Origin: Dyadobacter endophyticus
Lineage (GTDB): Bacteria > Bacteroidota > Bacteroidia > Cytophagales > Spirosomataceae
Direction: 5' to 3'
Length of the DNA stretch: 64,000 bases
Assembly (NCBI RefSeq): GCF_014641595.1
Contig: NZ_BMIA01000002.1
Coordinates: 868,001-932,000, forward strand
Shown: positions 34,153 through 41,975 of the stretch, one piece after another
Layout of the letters: every line of letters starts with the position of its first letter
Numbering within the stretch: position 1 is the stretch's first letter
The notes under the pieces: model-generated
Seen by the model: the letters and a program-made list of their open reading frames with translations, nothing else
Database searches by the model: none
What the model was told of the DNA's origin: nothing
Position numbers and translations under genes: made by a program

Positions 34153-36249
34153 ATGAAACCAAACCCCGTTCTTCTGTCGGCATCGTTTGCTGCGCTATGC
34201 GGTTTTGTGATCAGCACCCATTCTTCCGACCAGAACTGGCCGGAGTATAACGGTAACGGCGCGCGTAGCCATTACTCTGCCCTGAACCAGATCACGAAGG
34301 AAAATGTAGCGCAACTCAAAGTCGCGTGGACGTACGCGTCCGGCGGTGCCGATACGGCGCGCAACCGTACGCAAATGCAATGCAACCCGATCGTGATCGA
34401 CGGCATTCTGTACGGCGTCTCGGCAGGGACGCAGGCATTCGCATTGAATGCCGCGACCGGACAGCAAATCTGGAAAACCGATATTGCCGACAATGGCGGC
34501 ACGACGAGCCGTGGCGTTACCTATTGGTCGGGTGGTAACGAAAAGCGCATTTTCTTCGGGGCCGGGAAATGGATTTATGCATTGAATGCGAACGACGGGT
34601 CATTGATCACCAGCTTTGGTGAAAATGGCCGCATTAATCTAAAAACCGGTCTCGAACGCCCTGGCGCGGATGATTACATTACGCCGAATACCCCCAATAC
34701 GATTTACAAAAATCTGCTGATAACCGGTGCCCGTGTCAATGAAAACGAAACCGCGCTGCTCGGGGACGTGCGTGCGTATGATGCGCGTACGGGAAAGCTG
34801 GCCTGGACGTTCAGGACAATACCAGCGAAAGGCGAATATGGTGCCGAAACCTGGCCTGTGAACGCGCGCCAGAATTTCGGGGGAGCAAATGCGTGGGCCG
34901 GTATGGCCATCGACCGGGACCGCGGGATCGTCTACATTCCGACGGGATCGGCGGCATACGATTTTTACGGAGGCAACCGGCCAGGCAACAACCTCTTTGC
35001 CAATTGCCTCCTCGCCCTGGACGCCGCAACAGGAAAACGCCTGTGGCATTACCAACTCGTGCATCACGACATCTGGGACCGCGACCCGCCCTGCCCTCCA
35101 AACCTGGTGACCGTCACGCACAAGGGTAAGCGTGTCGATGCCGTAGTGCAGGTCACAAAGCAAGGTTATGTATTCGTCCTCGACCGCGTTACCGGCAAAC
35201 CGCTGTTTCCAATCAAGGAAACCCCATTCAATTTCCCGGGCATTGAAGGTGAAAAAGTAAGCGCTACGCAGCCTATTCCCACATTACCGGCCCCATTTGC
35301 GCGCCAGACATTCAACGCAGGTGATTTCAATGCATTCGTAGCCGACCGCGATTCGCTCGTGGATGTGCTTTCCAAAGCCAAAACCGGCAGCGCCTACATT
35401 CCGATCACTTCCAGCATGACCGTCTTCTATCCCGGCACCGATGGCGGCGCACAGTGGGGCGGCGCGGCTACCGACCCCAGTGGCGTCATGTACGTTCCAG
35501 CCAAGGAAATACCAGTTTATACTTCACTGATTAAAAAAGAAATCCCTAAAAACACGGCCGGCGTAACCGGCGCTCAGTTATATCAAATAAATTGCGCCGC
35601 CTGCCATGGAGCCGATAAGATGGGCAACCACGACGGCTCCTACCCCTCGCTCGCTAACCTCGAAAAACGCCTCAAACCTGCGCAAGTAGAGACAATTCTG
35701 CAAAACGGACGCGGCATGATGCCATCTTTCACGCACATCTCGGACGCCGAACGAAAGTCGATCATCGCCTATCTCAGCAACCAGGAAAATAAGGAAAGCG
35801 TTAAAATCGATTCCAAAACGCAGGTTCCTTATCAGCACACCGGGTATAACCGCTGGTACGACCGGAATGGCTATCCGGTAAGCCAGCCGCCCTGGGGCAC
35901 TTTAACGGCTATCGACCTTAATACCGGTCGGAGGAAATGGCAGGTACCGCTCGGCGAATACAAGGAGTTAACAGCCAAAGGCATTCCCCCAACCGGTACT
36001 GACAATTATGGCGGCCCATTAGTCACTGCCAGCGGTTTGATCTTCATCGCAGCCAGCCGCGACGAGCAGTTCCGCGCATTCGACAAGGAGACTGGTAAAA
36101 TTTTATGGCAAACGGCATTGCCTGCTGCGGGATACGCCTCGGCAAGCACCTATTCAGTGAATGGCAAGCAATATGTCGTCATAGCCTGTGGTGGCGGTAA
36201 GCTGAATACGAAGTCGGGTGACAAGTATGTGGCGTTTTCATTGCCTTGA
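34153..36249 (+). CDS. PQQ-dependent dehydrogenase with cytochrome c domain
   Basis: A 698-residue exported quinoprotein. The signal region is 1-22. The propeller has typical W-motif repeats (GQQIWKTDIAD, GKLAWTFRTIP, GKRLWHYQLVHHDIWD, GRRKWQVPLGEYKEL, GKILWQTALPAAGYA). A cytochrome c insert near residue 485 carries CAACHG (INCAACHGADKMGNH). It belongs to the quinoprotein glucose/alcohol dehydrogenase group. It oxidises a sugar or alcohol in the periplasm and passes electrons to the haem. It starts 16 nt after the epimerase gene. PQQ biosynthesis genes are not in the window. Confidence 0.93.
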   Translation: MKPNPVLLSASFAALCGFVISTHSSDQNWPEYNGNGARSHYSALNQITKENVAQLKVAWTYASGGADTARNRTQMQCNPIVIDGILYGVSAGTQAFALNAATGQQIWKTDIADNGGTTSRGVTYWSGGNEKRIFFGAGKWIYALNANDGSLITSFGENGRINLKTGLERPGADDYITPNTPNTIYKNLLITGARVNENETALLGDVRAYDARTGKLAWTFRTIPAKGEYGAETWPVNARQNFGGANAWAGMAIDRDRGIVYIPTGSAAYDFYGGNRPGNNLFANCLLALDAATGKRLWHYQLVHHDIWDRDPPCPPNLVTVTHKGKRVDAVVQVTKQGYVFVLDRVTGKPLFPIKETPFNFPGIEGEKVSATQPIPTLPAPFARQTFNAGDFNAFVADRDSLVDVLSKAKTGSAYIPITSSMTVFYPGTDGGAQWGGAATDPSGVMYVPAKEIPVYTSLIKKEIPKNTAGVTGAQLYQINCAACHGADKMGNHDGSYPSLANLEKRLKPAQVETILQNGRGMMPSFTHISDAERKSIIAYLSNQENKESVKIDSKTQVPYQHTGYNRWYDRNGYPVSQPPWGTLTAIDLNTGRRKWQVPLGEYKELTAKGIPPTGTDNYGGPLVTASGLIFIAASRDEQFRAFDKETGKILWQTALPAAGYASASTYSVNGKQYVVIACGGGKLNTKSGDKYVAFSLP

Positions 36250-36283
36250 TGCACATTTTACTTCGCCATTTTAAATGTAAGAC

Positions 36284-36291
36284 TAACTTTG
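36284..36291 (+). promoter_or_regulatory. -7 box TAACTTTG upstream of Gfo/Idh/MocA gene
   Basis: An exact TAnnTTTG match 42 nt before the ATG at 36334; the -33 element is weak (TTAC). Confidence 0.4.
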
Positions 36292-36333
36292 TGAGCATTA
36301 GGATAAGCTCATTACCTTTTTCAATCTAAAACT

Positions 36334-37368
36334 ATGCCTTCAAAAATTCTCAATGTTGGTTTAATCGGTTTCGGTTTGTCGGGGCGGTATTTTCATTCGC
36401 CATTCCTGAGTACTAACCCGAATTTCAAGATCAAGACCGTGGTCGAAAGGTCCAAAAACGAGGCGCAGGAGTTTGACCCGACGATCGGCAATGCGCGGTC
36501 CGTGGAAGAATTGCTCAGCGACGAGGAAATCGACCTGGTTTTTATATGCACGCCCAACGATACGCATTTCGAGTACGCGATGGACGCGCTTGAAAACGGC
36601 AAGCACGTAGTGATCGAGAAACCTTTCTCCGCTACTGCCGACGAAGCCCGTCAGCTGGTGAAACTGGCAAAAGAAAAAGGCCTGGTACTGACAGCATATC
36701 AAAACCGCCGCTGGGACTCCGACTTCCTTACTATTCAGAAATTGCTTGAAGAAGGAAAGTTGGGCGATATTATCGAATACGAATGCCGGTATGACCGCTA
36801 TCGTGAGGCGGTGGCCGGTTCATGGAAAGAACGCGCAGTGCCGGTGGGCGGCAATGTTTATAACCTCGGCCCGCATTTGATCGACCAGGCATTGGTATTG
36901 TTCGGCGAGCCGGAAACCGTGACCGCGGATATCCGTATCGTCCGCCCGAACAGCGAAATCGACGATTATTTCGACATTCGCCTAGGTTATGCCGATAAAT
37001 CGGTAATCGTGAAATCGAGCCTGATGGTGTATGAAAACCACCTGCGCTATGTCCTGCACGGAACAAAAGGCTCGTTCATCAAAGGAGGCCTCGACCCACA
37101 GGAAGAGACTTTGCGCAAGAATGTCCTGCCAAGCGAAAAGCCTTGGGGCGTGGAGCCGGAAGACCGCTGGGGTAAGCTGTACAGCGAAGCGTACACGGGC
37201 ATTGTAGCGAGTGAAGCGGGCGATTATATGCCGTTCTACCAGAATGTTTACGACGCCATTGTTCACGGCGCCGAGCTGGCGGTGAAGCCCGAGGAGGTGT
37301 TGCGCACCTGCCGTGTCATCGACCTGGCATTCCAGAGCAGCAACGAAAAGAAAGTGTTGGCTTACTAA
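36334..37368 (+). CDS. Gfo/Idh/MocA-family cytoplasmic oxidoreductase
   Basis: A 344-residue protein without signal peptide. The Rossmann motif is NVGLIGFGLSGRYFHSPFL. It also has VFICTPNDTHFEYAMDALENGKHVVIEKPFSATADEA (contains the family EKP) and a C-terminal domain with NVYNLGPHLIDQALVLFG, a pattern near to the YdgJ/scyllo-inositol dehydrogenase group. It is a probable NAD(P)-linked sugar or inositol dehydrogenase. It has its own promoter and a terminator directly downstream, so it is a single gene. Confidence 0.93.
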   Translation: MPSKILNVGLIGFGLSGRYFHSPFLSTNPNFKIKTVVERSKNEAQEFDPTIGNARSVEELLSDEEIDLVFICTPNDTHFEYAMDALENGKHVVIEKPFSATADEARQLVKLAKEKGLVLTAYQNRRWDSDFLTIQKLLEEGKLGDIIEYECRYDRYREAVAGSWKERAVPVGGNVYNLGPHLIDQALVLFGEPETVTADIRIVRPNSEIDDYFDIRLGYADKSVIVKSSLMVYENHLRYVLHGTKGSFIKGGLDPQEETLRKNVLPSEKPWGVEPEDRWGKLYSEAYTGIVASEAGDYMPFYQNVYDAIVHGAELAVKPEEVLRTCRVIDLAFQSSNEKKVLAY

Positions 37369-37386
37369 AAGCCGCCATAAATAGCA

Positions 37387-37420
37387 AAAGGCAGTCCGGA
37401 ATATCCTGACTGCCTTTTTT
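37387..37420. terminator. bidirectional terminator
   Basis: AAAGGCAGTC and GACTGCCTTT pair, extended by GGA/TCC, between two converging genes and followed by six T. Confidence 0.88.
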
Positions 37421-37439
37421 CATGCCCTAAGGGCTTGTA

Positions 37440-37805
37440 TTATTTGATAACTGCTGTTACCTGACGTTTTGTTTCAGTCGAGATCGCGAATGGCTTTGTA
37501 GAGATTTCGCTGCCATTGTTGATGATGAAGCTGTAATTTCCGTCAGCCAGGTTCGACAGGTCGAAGATCTTAGTGTAGTTTTCAGACTTAGGGATCGAAG
37601 TGCTGTAAACGATTGTTCCTGTGTAGTCTTTGATAACGAGTGAAGATCTTTCTTTTACGTTTTCAAGGGACAATTTGAATTTCAATTCTGCACCGGAAAC
37701 AAGCTCGATAGATGCGTTGTTTTCTTTTACTTTATCAGCAGCGATTGAAAGATTTGCAGTTGATACTCCCACCAAAACTGCGATTGCCAAGATAGTTTTT
37801 TTCAT
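37440..37805 (-). CDS. small exported protein, beta-sandwich-like
   Basis: A 121-residue protein from the ATG at 37805; upstream in-frame ATG 37844 lacks a signal peptide. The signal peptide (MKKTILAIAVLVGVSTANLSIAA) is followed by a short domain (ELKFKLSLENVKERSSLVIKDYTGTIVYSTSIPK, FDLSNLADGNYSFIINNGSE). It resembles the T9SS C-terminal-like sandwich in pattern, without being a clear cargo domain. Function unknown. A good TTGAC / TACCTTTG promoter lies about 117 nt upstream. Confidence 0.75.
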   Translation of the reverse strand: MKKTILAIAVLVGVSTANLSIAADKVKENNASIELVSGAELKFKLSLENVKERSSLVIKDYTGTIVYSTSIPKSENYTKIFDLSNLADGNYSFIINNGSEISTKPFAISTETKRQVTAVIK

Positions 37806-37845
37806 TTTATTCTTAATGTTTAAAGTCTGATTCAATGTTACCAAT

Positions 37846-38099
37846 TTGTACTTTTCAGGCTTTTACCTGATCAAGCTCTCGAAGCATTCTCTCTTTTTAG
37901 ATTTTTGCTCTTTGGACATTACAAAGGTACCCAACATTGTGATTAAAAGTCAATAAGGGCAATTTCGAATAGTGAAAGTTCTTTTTAGTGCAGTATATAA
38001 ATATTGAAATAATTATATGTTTCTACAAAAAGTACAGCAAGTCGTTTGAAATTTGACAGTATTGTTAGAAAAGTACAAATGACCATTTGTTGTACTTTT
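37846..38099. repeat. four copies of an AAAAGTACAA half-site
   Basis: Copies lie at 37846-37855 (inverted), 38028-38036 (AAAAGTACA), 38069-38078 (direct) and 38090-38099 (inverted). The last two form a perfect 10-bp dyad around an 11-nt spacer. They surround the promoter of the small exported protein and lie upstream of the sigma-factor gene. The rest of 37806-38289 is AT-rich without a gene. Confidence 0.5.
37922..37953 (-). promoter_or_regulatory. promoter TTGAC ... TACCTTTG
   Basis: The -33 element TTGAC (37949-37953) and the -7 box TACCTTTG (37922-37929) have the spacing usual in Bacteroidota. It drives the small exported protein, giving a leader of about 115 nt. Confidence 0.65.
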
Positions 38100-38289
38100 T
38101 AAATATTTTTGAATAGTATACTGGGTTAATGGATTTTACGACGAAGGCACGATTACCCACAAAGCCTTTGATTTCCTGCTCCTTCGCGGTCCACTACTGC
38201 GGTGCTTTTGTGACAGAAAAATCTTGTTACCCGTTAAAGTATTTCCGAAAGTCAGCCGTCTGCTAACCTGTAATAGTTTAAAAGTCCGT

Positions 38290-38838
38290 TTGTCGCAGAA
38301 AAAGCCAAATATCATCCAAACCGTCGCATCCTATGGCAAGCAGTTGCTGGGGTTCATCCGGCAACGCGTCAATACCGACGAGGATGCAGAAGATATTTTG
38401 CAGGACGTATGGTACCAGCTGAGCACAGTTCCGGAGATAGAGGCGATCGAACAGATGAGCAGCTGGTTGTACCGCGTGGCACGCAACCGGATCATCGACA
38501 AATACCGCAAACAGAAGCCGGAATCGCTCGAAGATTTCAGCTACGAAGATGAGGATGGTGAATTTCATTTCAAGGACATTCTCCTCGCCGACGACAATAC
38601 ACCTGAAACCGCTTATTTGAAGGATCTTTTCTGGGAGCAGTTGAATATTGCCCTGGACGAGCTCCCGGAGAACCAGCGGCAGGTGTTTATCTGGAACGAA
38701 CTCGAAGACCAGACTTTCCAGGAGATCGCCGATCGCACCGGGGAGAATATCAAAACCTTAATTTCCCGCAAGCGCTACGCTGTCCGTCATCTTCGTGAAC
38801 GGCTCGAAAGCGTGTACCGGGAGTTTGTAAATTATTAA
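38290..38838 (+). CDS. ECF-type RNA polymerase sigma factor
   Basis: A 182-residue protein. Region 2 is TDEDAEDILQDVWYQL with MSSWLYRVARNRIIDKYRK; region 4 is LPENQRQVFIWNELEDQTFQEIADRTGENIKTLISRKRYAVRHL. No ATG lies upstream in frame. The TTG at 38290 (read as MSQKKPNIIQTVASYG) gives the usual length; a TTG at 38224 would add 22 residues. No FecR or other anti-sigma factor lies next to it. It is followed by two small envelope proteins and an Hsp20, which may form its regulon. Confidence 0.88.
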   Translation: MSQKKPNIIQTVASYGKQLLGFIRQRVNTDEDAEDILQDVWYQLSTVPEIEAIEQMSSWLYRVARNRIIDKYRKQKPESLEDFSYEDEDGEFHFKDILLADDNTPETAYLKDLFWEQLNIALDELPENQRQVFIWNELEDQTFQEIADRTGENIKTLISRKRYAVRHLRERLESVYREFVNY

Positions 38839-38843
38839 ATTTG
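38836..38843 (+). promoter_or_regulatory. TAAATTTG box overlapping the sigma-gene stop codon
   Basis: An exact TAnnTTTG match starting at the TAA of the sigma gene and ending 6 nt before the ATG at 38850. It may give the next gene its own short-leader transcript. Confidence 0.3.
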
Positions 38844-38849
38844 TCGACC

Positions 38850-39230
38850 ATGATGAACCCGCAAAACAGAGGTAGAAGATTTCGGCTTGCGCTGCCGGTT
38901 TTTGTCCTGATCGCAGCATTCGCATTCGGAGCAGTTGTGCAATGGCTCTGGAATGCCATTTTGCCCGCTGCTGCCAACTTTAATCCTATCAGCTACTGGC
39001 AGGGAGTAGGCCTGTTCATTTTATGCAAAGTACTCTTCGGAGGTTTCAGAGGGCCGGATCATCACCGGCATCATAACAAATGGGAGCGATTCAACCGACG
39101 TTTCGGTCGCGGGCACCGCGAAGAGATGCTCGCCTGGAAAAACAAATGGATGCATATGACCGACGAGGAACGCAGCAAGTTTCGGCAGGAAATGCGGAAC
39201 CGGTGGAGGAAGCCACCTGAGCATATGTAA
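38850..39230 (+). CDS. small membrane-anchored basic protein, function unknown
   Basis: A 126-residue protein. One N-terminal helix (LALPVFVLIAAFAFGAVVQWLW) and a second hydrophobic stretch (WQGVGLFILCKVLFGGF) precede a His/Arg-rich stretch (GPDHHRHHNKWERFNRRFGRGHREE). The C-terminal helix MTDEERSKFRQEMRNRW recalls the helices of Spy/CpxP-type envelope proteins. The ATG at 38850 follows the sigma gene by 11 nt; a TTG at 38841 is possible. The context suggests an envelope-stress or regulatory partner of the sigma factor, perhaps a non-classical anti-sigma, which is inference. Confidence 0.7.
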   Translation: MMNPQNRGRRFRLALPVFVLIAAFAFGAVVQWLWNAILPAAANFNPISYWQGVGLFILCKVLFGGFRGPDHHRHHNKWERFNRRFGRGHREEMLAWKNKWMHMTDEERSKFRQEMRNRWRKPPEHM

Positions 39231-39239
39231 TGTATAACA

Positions 39240-39270
39240 AACCCGGCCCCGGCAGCCGGGTTTTATTTTT
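39240..39270 (+). terminator. terminator after the 126-aa gene
   Basis: AACCCGGC and GCCGGGTT pair around a 7-nt loop, followed by TTATTTTT. Confidence 0.82.
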
Positions 39271-39360
39271 GACACATTTAAAGTAATTTCTTTAATCAGA
39301 CGTCTGCAATGATGTAGGCGCAAATGGCGCACAATTATTCATCAAAAACCAGACAAGATC

Positions 39361-39621
39361 ATGTTCATCGTCATTCTAAAATCCATAGGGGCCGCGGTTC
39401 TGGCAGGTTTGTTCCTGTTTGCACTCCCATTCCTGATATTCAAGGCTATATTTTTCTTCCTCTTCCTTGGGCTGATTTTCAGGCTCATTGCCGGAAGAAG
39501 GCGCTACCGTAGATGGCGGCATTACCATTCGGGCTTTTACGGTTATCCTAATGCCGATTTCGGCGGACATCAGCGCGAATACCTGGCCGACCCGATAGAC
39601 CCAATGCCTCAAAAAGTTTAA
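39361..39621 (+). CDS. small membrane protein, 86 aa
   Basis: The first 45 residues form one or two strongly hydrophobic helices (IVILKSIGAAVLAGLFLFALPFLIFKAIFFFLFLGLIFRLI). A basic tail (AGRRRYRRWRHYHSGFYGYP) and an acidic end follow. Function unknown. It lies 34 nt before the Hsp20 gene, so the two are probably co-transcribed after the terminator at 39240. Confidence 0.65.
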   Translation: MFIVILKSIGAAVLAGLFLFALPFLIFKAIFFFLFLGLIFRLIAGRRRYRRWRHYHSGFYGYPNADFGGHQREYLADPIDPMPQKV

Positions 39622-39654
39622 AACAATTCATTCATCAATAAACAATCAAAAACT

Positions 39655-40059
39655 ATGTGTGATAACAGATTCGGACGTCGTGGTTTTGGAATGCGCCACG
39701 AGCATTATGGCAGACATTTCGGGCCGCAACGAGAATTCCGGGTGCCGGTCAACATTGTCAAGCACGATGAGAGCTACGAAATGCTCATTTTCGCGCCCGA
39801 CCGCAATAAGGAAGATTTCAAAATCAATGTGCAAGGGTTGGAGCTCACAATTTCCTATGAAGTGAAAGACAACCTCAATGAGAAGCGCAACTGGATACGG
39901 CAGGAATTCAGCAAAAGCTCGTTCCATCGGACATTCATGATAGACAATACCGTCGATACCGAAAACATCAGCGCTCAATATAACAATGGCATCCTCCAAC
40001 TGATGCTGCCGATCGTACCGGGCTCGGAGAAGCCTGCGCAGGAAATCAACGTAAATTAG
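39655..40059 (+). CDS. Hsp20/alpha-crystallin-like small heat-shock protein
   Basis: A 134-residue protein. A Gly/Arg/His-rich N-terminus (NRFGRRGFGMRHEHYGRHF) precedes an alpha-crystallin domain (FRVPVNIVKHDESYEMLIFAPDRNKEDFKI, ELTISYEV, SSFHRTFMIDNTVDTENISAQYNNGILQLMLPIV). The ending NGILQLMLP matches the conserved GxLxxxxP-type box. It acts as an ATP-independent holdase. It is the last gene of the sigma-factor cassette. Confidence 0.88.
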   Translation: MCDNRFGRRGFGMRHEHYGRHFGPQREFRVPVNIVKHDESYEMLIFAPDRNKEDFKINVQGLELTISYEVKDNLNEKRNWIRQEFSKSSFHRTFMIDNTVDTENISAQYNNGILQLMLPIVPGSEKPAQEINVN

Positions 40060-40087
40060 GGTTATCCCAAAAACTTCATCAACTAAG

Positions 40088-40116
40088 AAAGCCCCCGCAT
40101 TTTCGCAGGGGCTTTT
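40088..40116. terminator. bidirectional terminator
   Basis: AAAGCCCC and GGGGCTTT pair, extended by GC/GC, between the converging hsp20 and SusD genes, followed by a T-rich run. Confidence 0.85.
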
Positions 40117-40159
40117 CTGATTACAAACGCTTAACAAATACTGGTTCTAACTAACCAAA

Positions 40160-41938
40160 TCATTTATACGCAGGGTCTTGTGTGAGCGTAGCTGCTCCGG
40201 CTTTGTACGACCGGTCGATCGCTTCCTGTGGAATCGGGAAAAACTCGTTCTTACCTTTTGTAAACACTGCACCCTTTTTGTAAACTCTTTTATTGGCTTC
40301 GACAGCCACATAGGCATTCAATACCTCTGCCGCAATTCCCCAGCGTTGCAGGTCGAAGAAACGGTGGCCTTCCATCGCAAATTCTAGGCGGCTTTCGAAA
40401 CGAACGGCTTTGCGTGCAGTAGCTGCATCTGTCCATGCCTGGTCATAAGTTTTAATCACATAGTTTGCCGCCGGCTCATTCATGACGGTATAGTCATCCC
40501 TCGATTTAGAGCCCTGAACGGCTTTTTTCACAAAACCCGCAGGATTAGCAGCACGTGTACGGATTTGGTTCACAAGCTTCCTTGCATTTTCCAGGTTACC
40601 CAATTCCACGTCGCATTCGGCAAGCCAGAGCAGTATCATACCGTATCGCATAATGCGGTAATTATTGCTGGAAAGGTTACCCCAGCCATTGATACCAAAG
40701 CCCGCTTTCTCGGAAATGTGCTTTTTAGGAGAATAGGGCCCTGCGTAAGTCTGGTCGCGGATGAAGTCGCTGCCGTGGATCTTGAAATCCTTGAAAAGAA
40801 TGCCGCGACGGCCAACGGTCTGATCCAGACGCGGATCGAGCGTTCCTGTGTAAGGTTCGAAAGGATCGCTGTATTTCAAACCCTGGTCATTTTTCACATC
40901 GCTGTCATTGAAATTATCCAGCATCGGCAAACCGGTAGCAGTCGTTTTAAATGCATTCACGAGGTTTTGTGAAGGCTGGTAAAATCCGCAGCAGCCCCAC
41001 GGGTCGATGTACGGGTGCGCCAAACCTACACCCGCGTCAGCCGCGTCACCCGACGCGCTCGAAACGGCATACTGGATCTCGAAAATCGATTCGGCATTAT
41101 TGCGGGTCGCGATCAGGAAGTTATCCTCAAACTTGGGAGCCAGCGAAAACTTGCCCGAAGCAATGATCTGTTCCAGAATTGGTTTCGCTTTTTGCAAAAC
41201 AGCCACATTGGCCGCACCGGTAGAAATATTCCAACCCTGGTACATGTAAGCCTTGGCCAGAAAAGCCAGCGCTGCCCATTTGGTAGGCCGTCCTACCTGC
41301 GATTGTGCTTCGGGAAGTCCCTCCGACGCCGCTTTAAAATCAGCTTCGATCATCGGCCATATGTCCTTGTCGTTCGGAATTTTGGTACTTTCCAAATCAT
41401 CGAGTTTGTAAATGGTCTCGTCGATATAAGGGACTGTTTTCCACATTTTCTTGGCTTCGAAGTGAAACAATCCGCGCAGGAAGCGTGCTTCGGCAATAAT
41501 CTGCTTTCTGCGCGCGTCGGCAACTTCCGGCACTTCCGCCAGGGTGTTGATCACGTCGTTGGTACGGGCAATGCCTTTATACAATCCGCGCCATTTGTTT
41601 TTGATGTGGTTGTTGGTAGGCTGAAAGTCCCATTTCTCGATGAACGATTCTTCGGGCTGGTCACCGGCGTCGGTACCTTTATAGGAATCATCAGAGGCAA
41701 TCCCGCCGAAAACCCAGCTCTGGATGTCGTTGTTCCACGGATCCTGACCGTCGAGGCCCTGCCCGTCGATCATCGCGTAGGCGCCTACAAGCAAGCCTTC
41801 GACACCGGAAGGTGTTTTGAGGGCCGTAGGGCTATATTGTCCTTGCGGATCGCGGCTCAGGAATGAGTCTTTACAAGCCGAGACAATCCCGATTGCCAGA
41901 CCCACCGATAGCATGTATTTTACAAGTCTTGAATTCAT
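40160..41938 (-). CDS. SusD/RagB-like outer-membrane lipoprotein, locus 2
   Basis: A 592-residue lipoprotein from the ATG at 41938; the lipobox GIVSAC has Cys at about residue 22. SusD family blocks are TNDVINTLAEVPEV, IIAEARFLRGLFHFE, WPMIEADFKAASEGLP, GRPTKWAALAFLAKAYMYQG and the C-terminal RFESRLEFAMEGHRFFDLQRWG. The motif GCCGFYQPSQNLVNAF carries two adjacent cysteines, also present in the locus 3 SusD. It is the surface lid of the SusC 37 nt upstream. Substrate unknown. Confidence 0.94.
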   Translation of the reverse strand: MNSRLVKYMLSVGLAIGIVSACKDSFLSRDPQGQYSPTALKTPSGVEGLLVGAYAMIDGQGLDGQDPWNNDIQSWVFGGIASDDSYKGTDAGDQPEESFIEKWDFQPTNNHIKNKWRGLYKGIARTNDVINTLAEVPEVADARRKQIIAEARFLRGLFHFEAKKMWKTVPYIDETIYKLDDLESTKIPNDKDIWPMIEADFKAASEGLPEAQSQVGRPTKWAALAFLAKAYMYQGWNISTGAANVAVLQKAKPILEQIIASGKFSLAPKFEDNFLIATRNNAESIFEIQYAVSSASGDAADAGVGLAHPYIDPWGCCGFYQPSQNLVNAFKTTATGLPMLDNFNDSDVKNDQGLKYSDPFEPYTGTLDPRLDQTVGRRGILFKDFKIHGSDFIRDQTYAGPYSPKKHISEKAGFGINGWGNLSSNNYRIMRYGMILLWLAECDVELGNLENARKLVNQIRTRAANPAGFVKKAVQGSKSRDDYTVMNEPAANYVIKTYDQAWTDAATARKAVRFESRLEFAMEGHRFFDLQRWGIAAEVLNAYVAVEANKRVYKKGAVFTKGKNEFFPIPQEAIDRSYKAGAATLTQDPAYK

Positions 41939-41975
41939 ATATATCGAATTTTTAAGATCAGAGAAAAACCGGTTG

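Noticed and set aside
33192..34217. 341-codon minus-strand frame opposite the epimerase gene
   Set aside because: The plus strand codes a clear Tat-exported TIM barrel; the opposite frame has no recognisable domain.
29826..36249. Sugar-enzyme cluster read as a classical polysaccharide utilisation locus
   Set aside because: No SusC/SusD pair or local regulator is attached to these genes.
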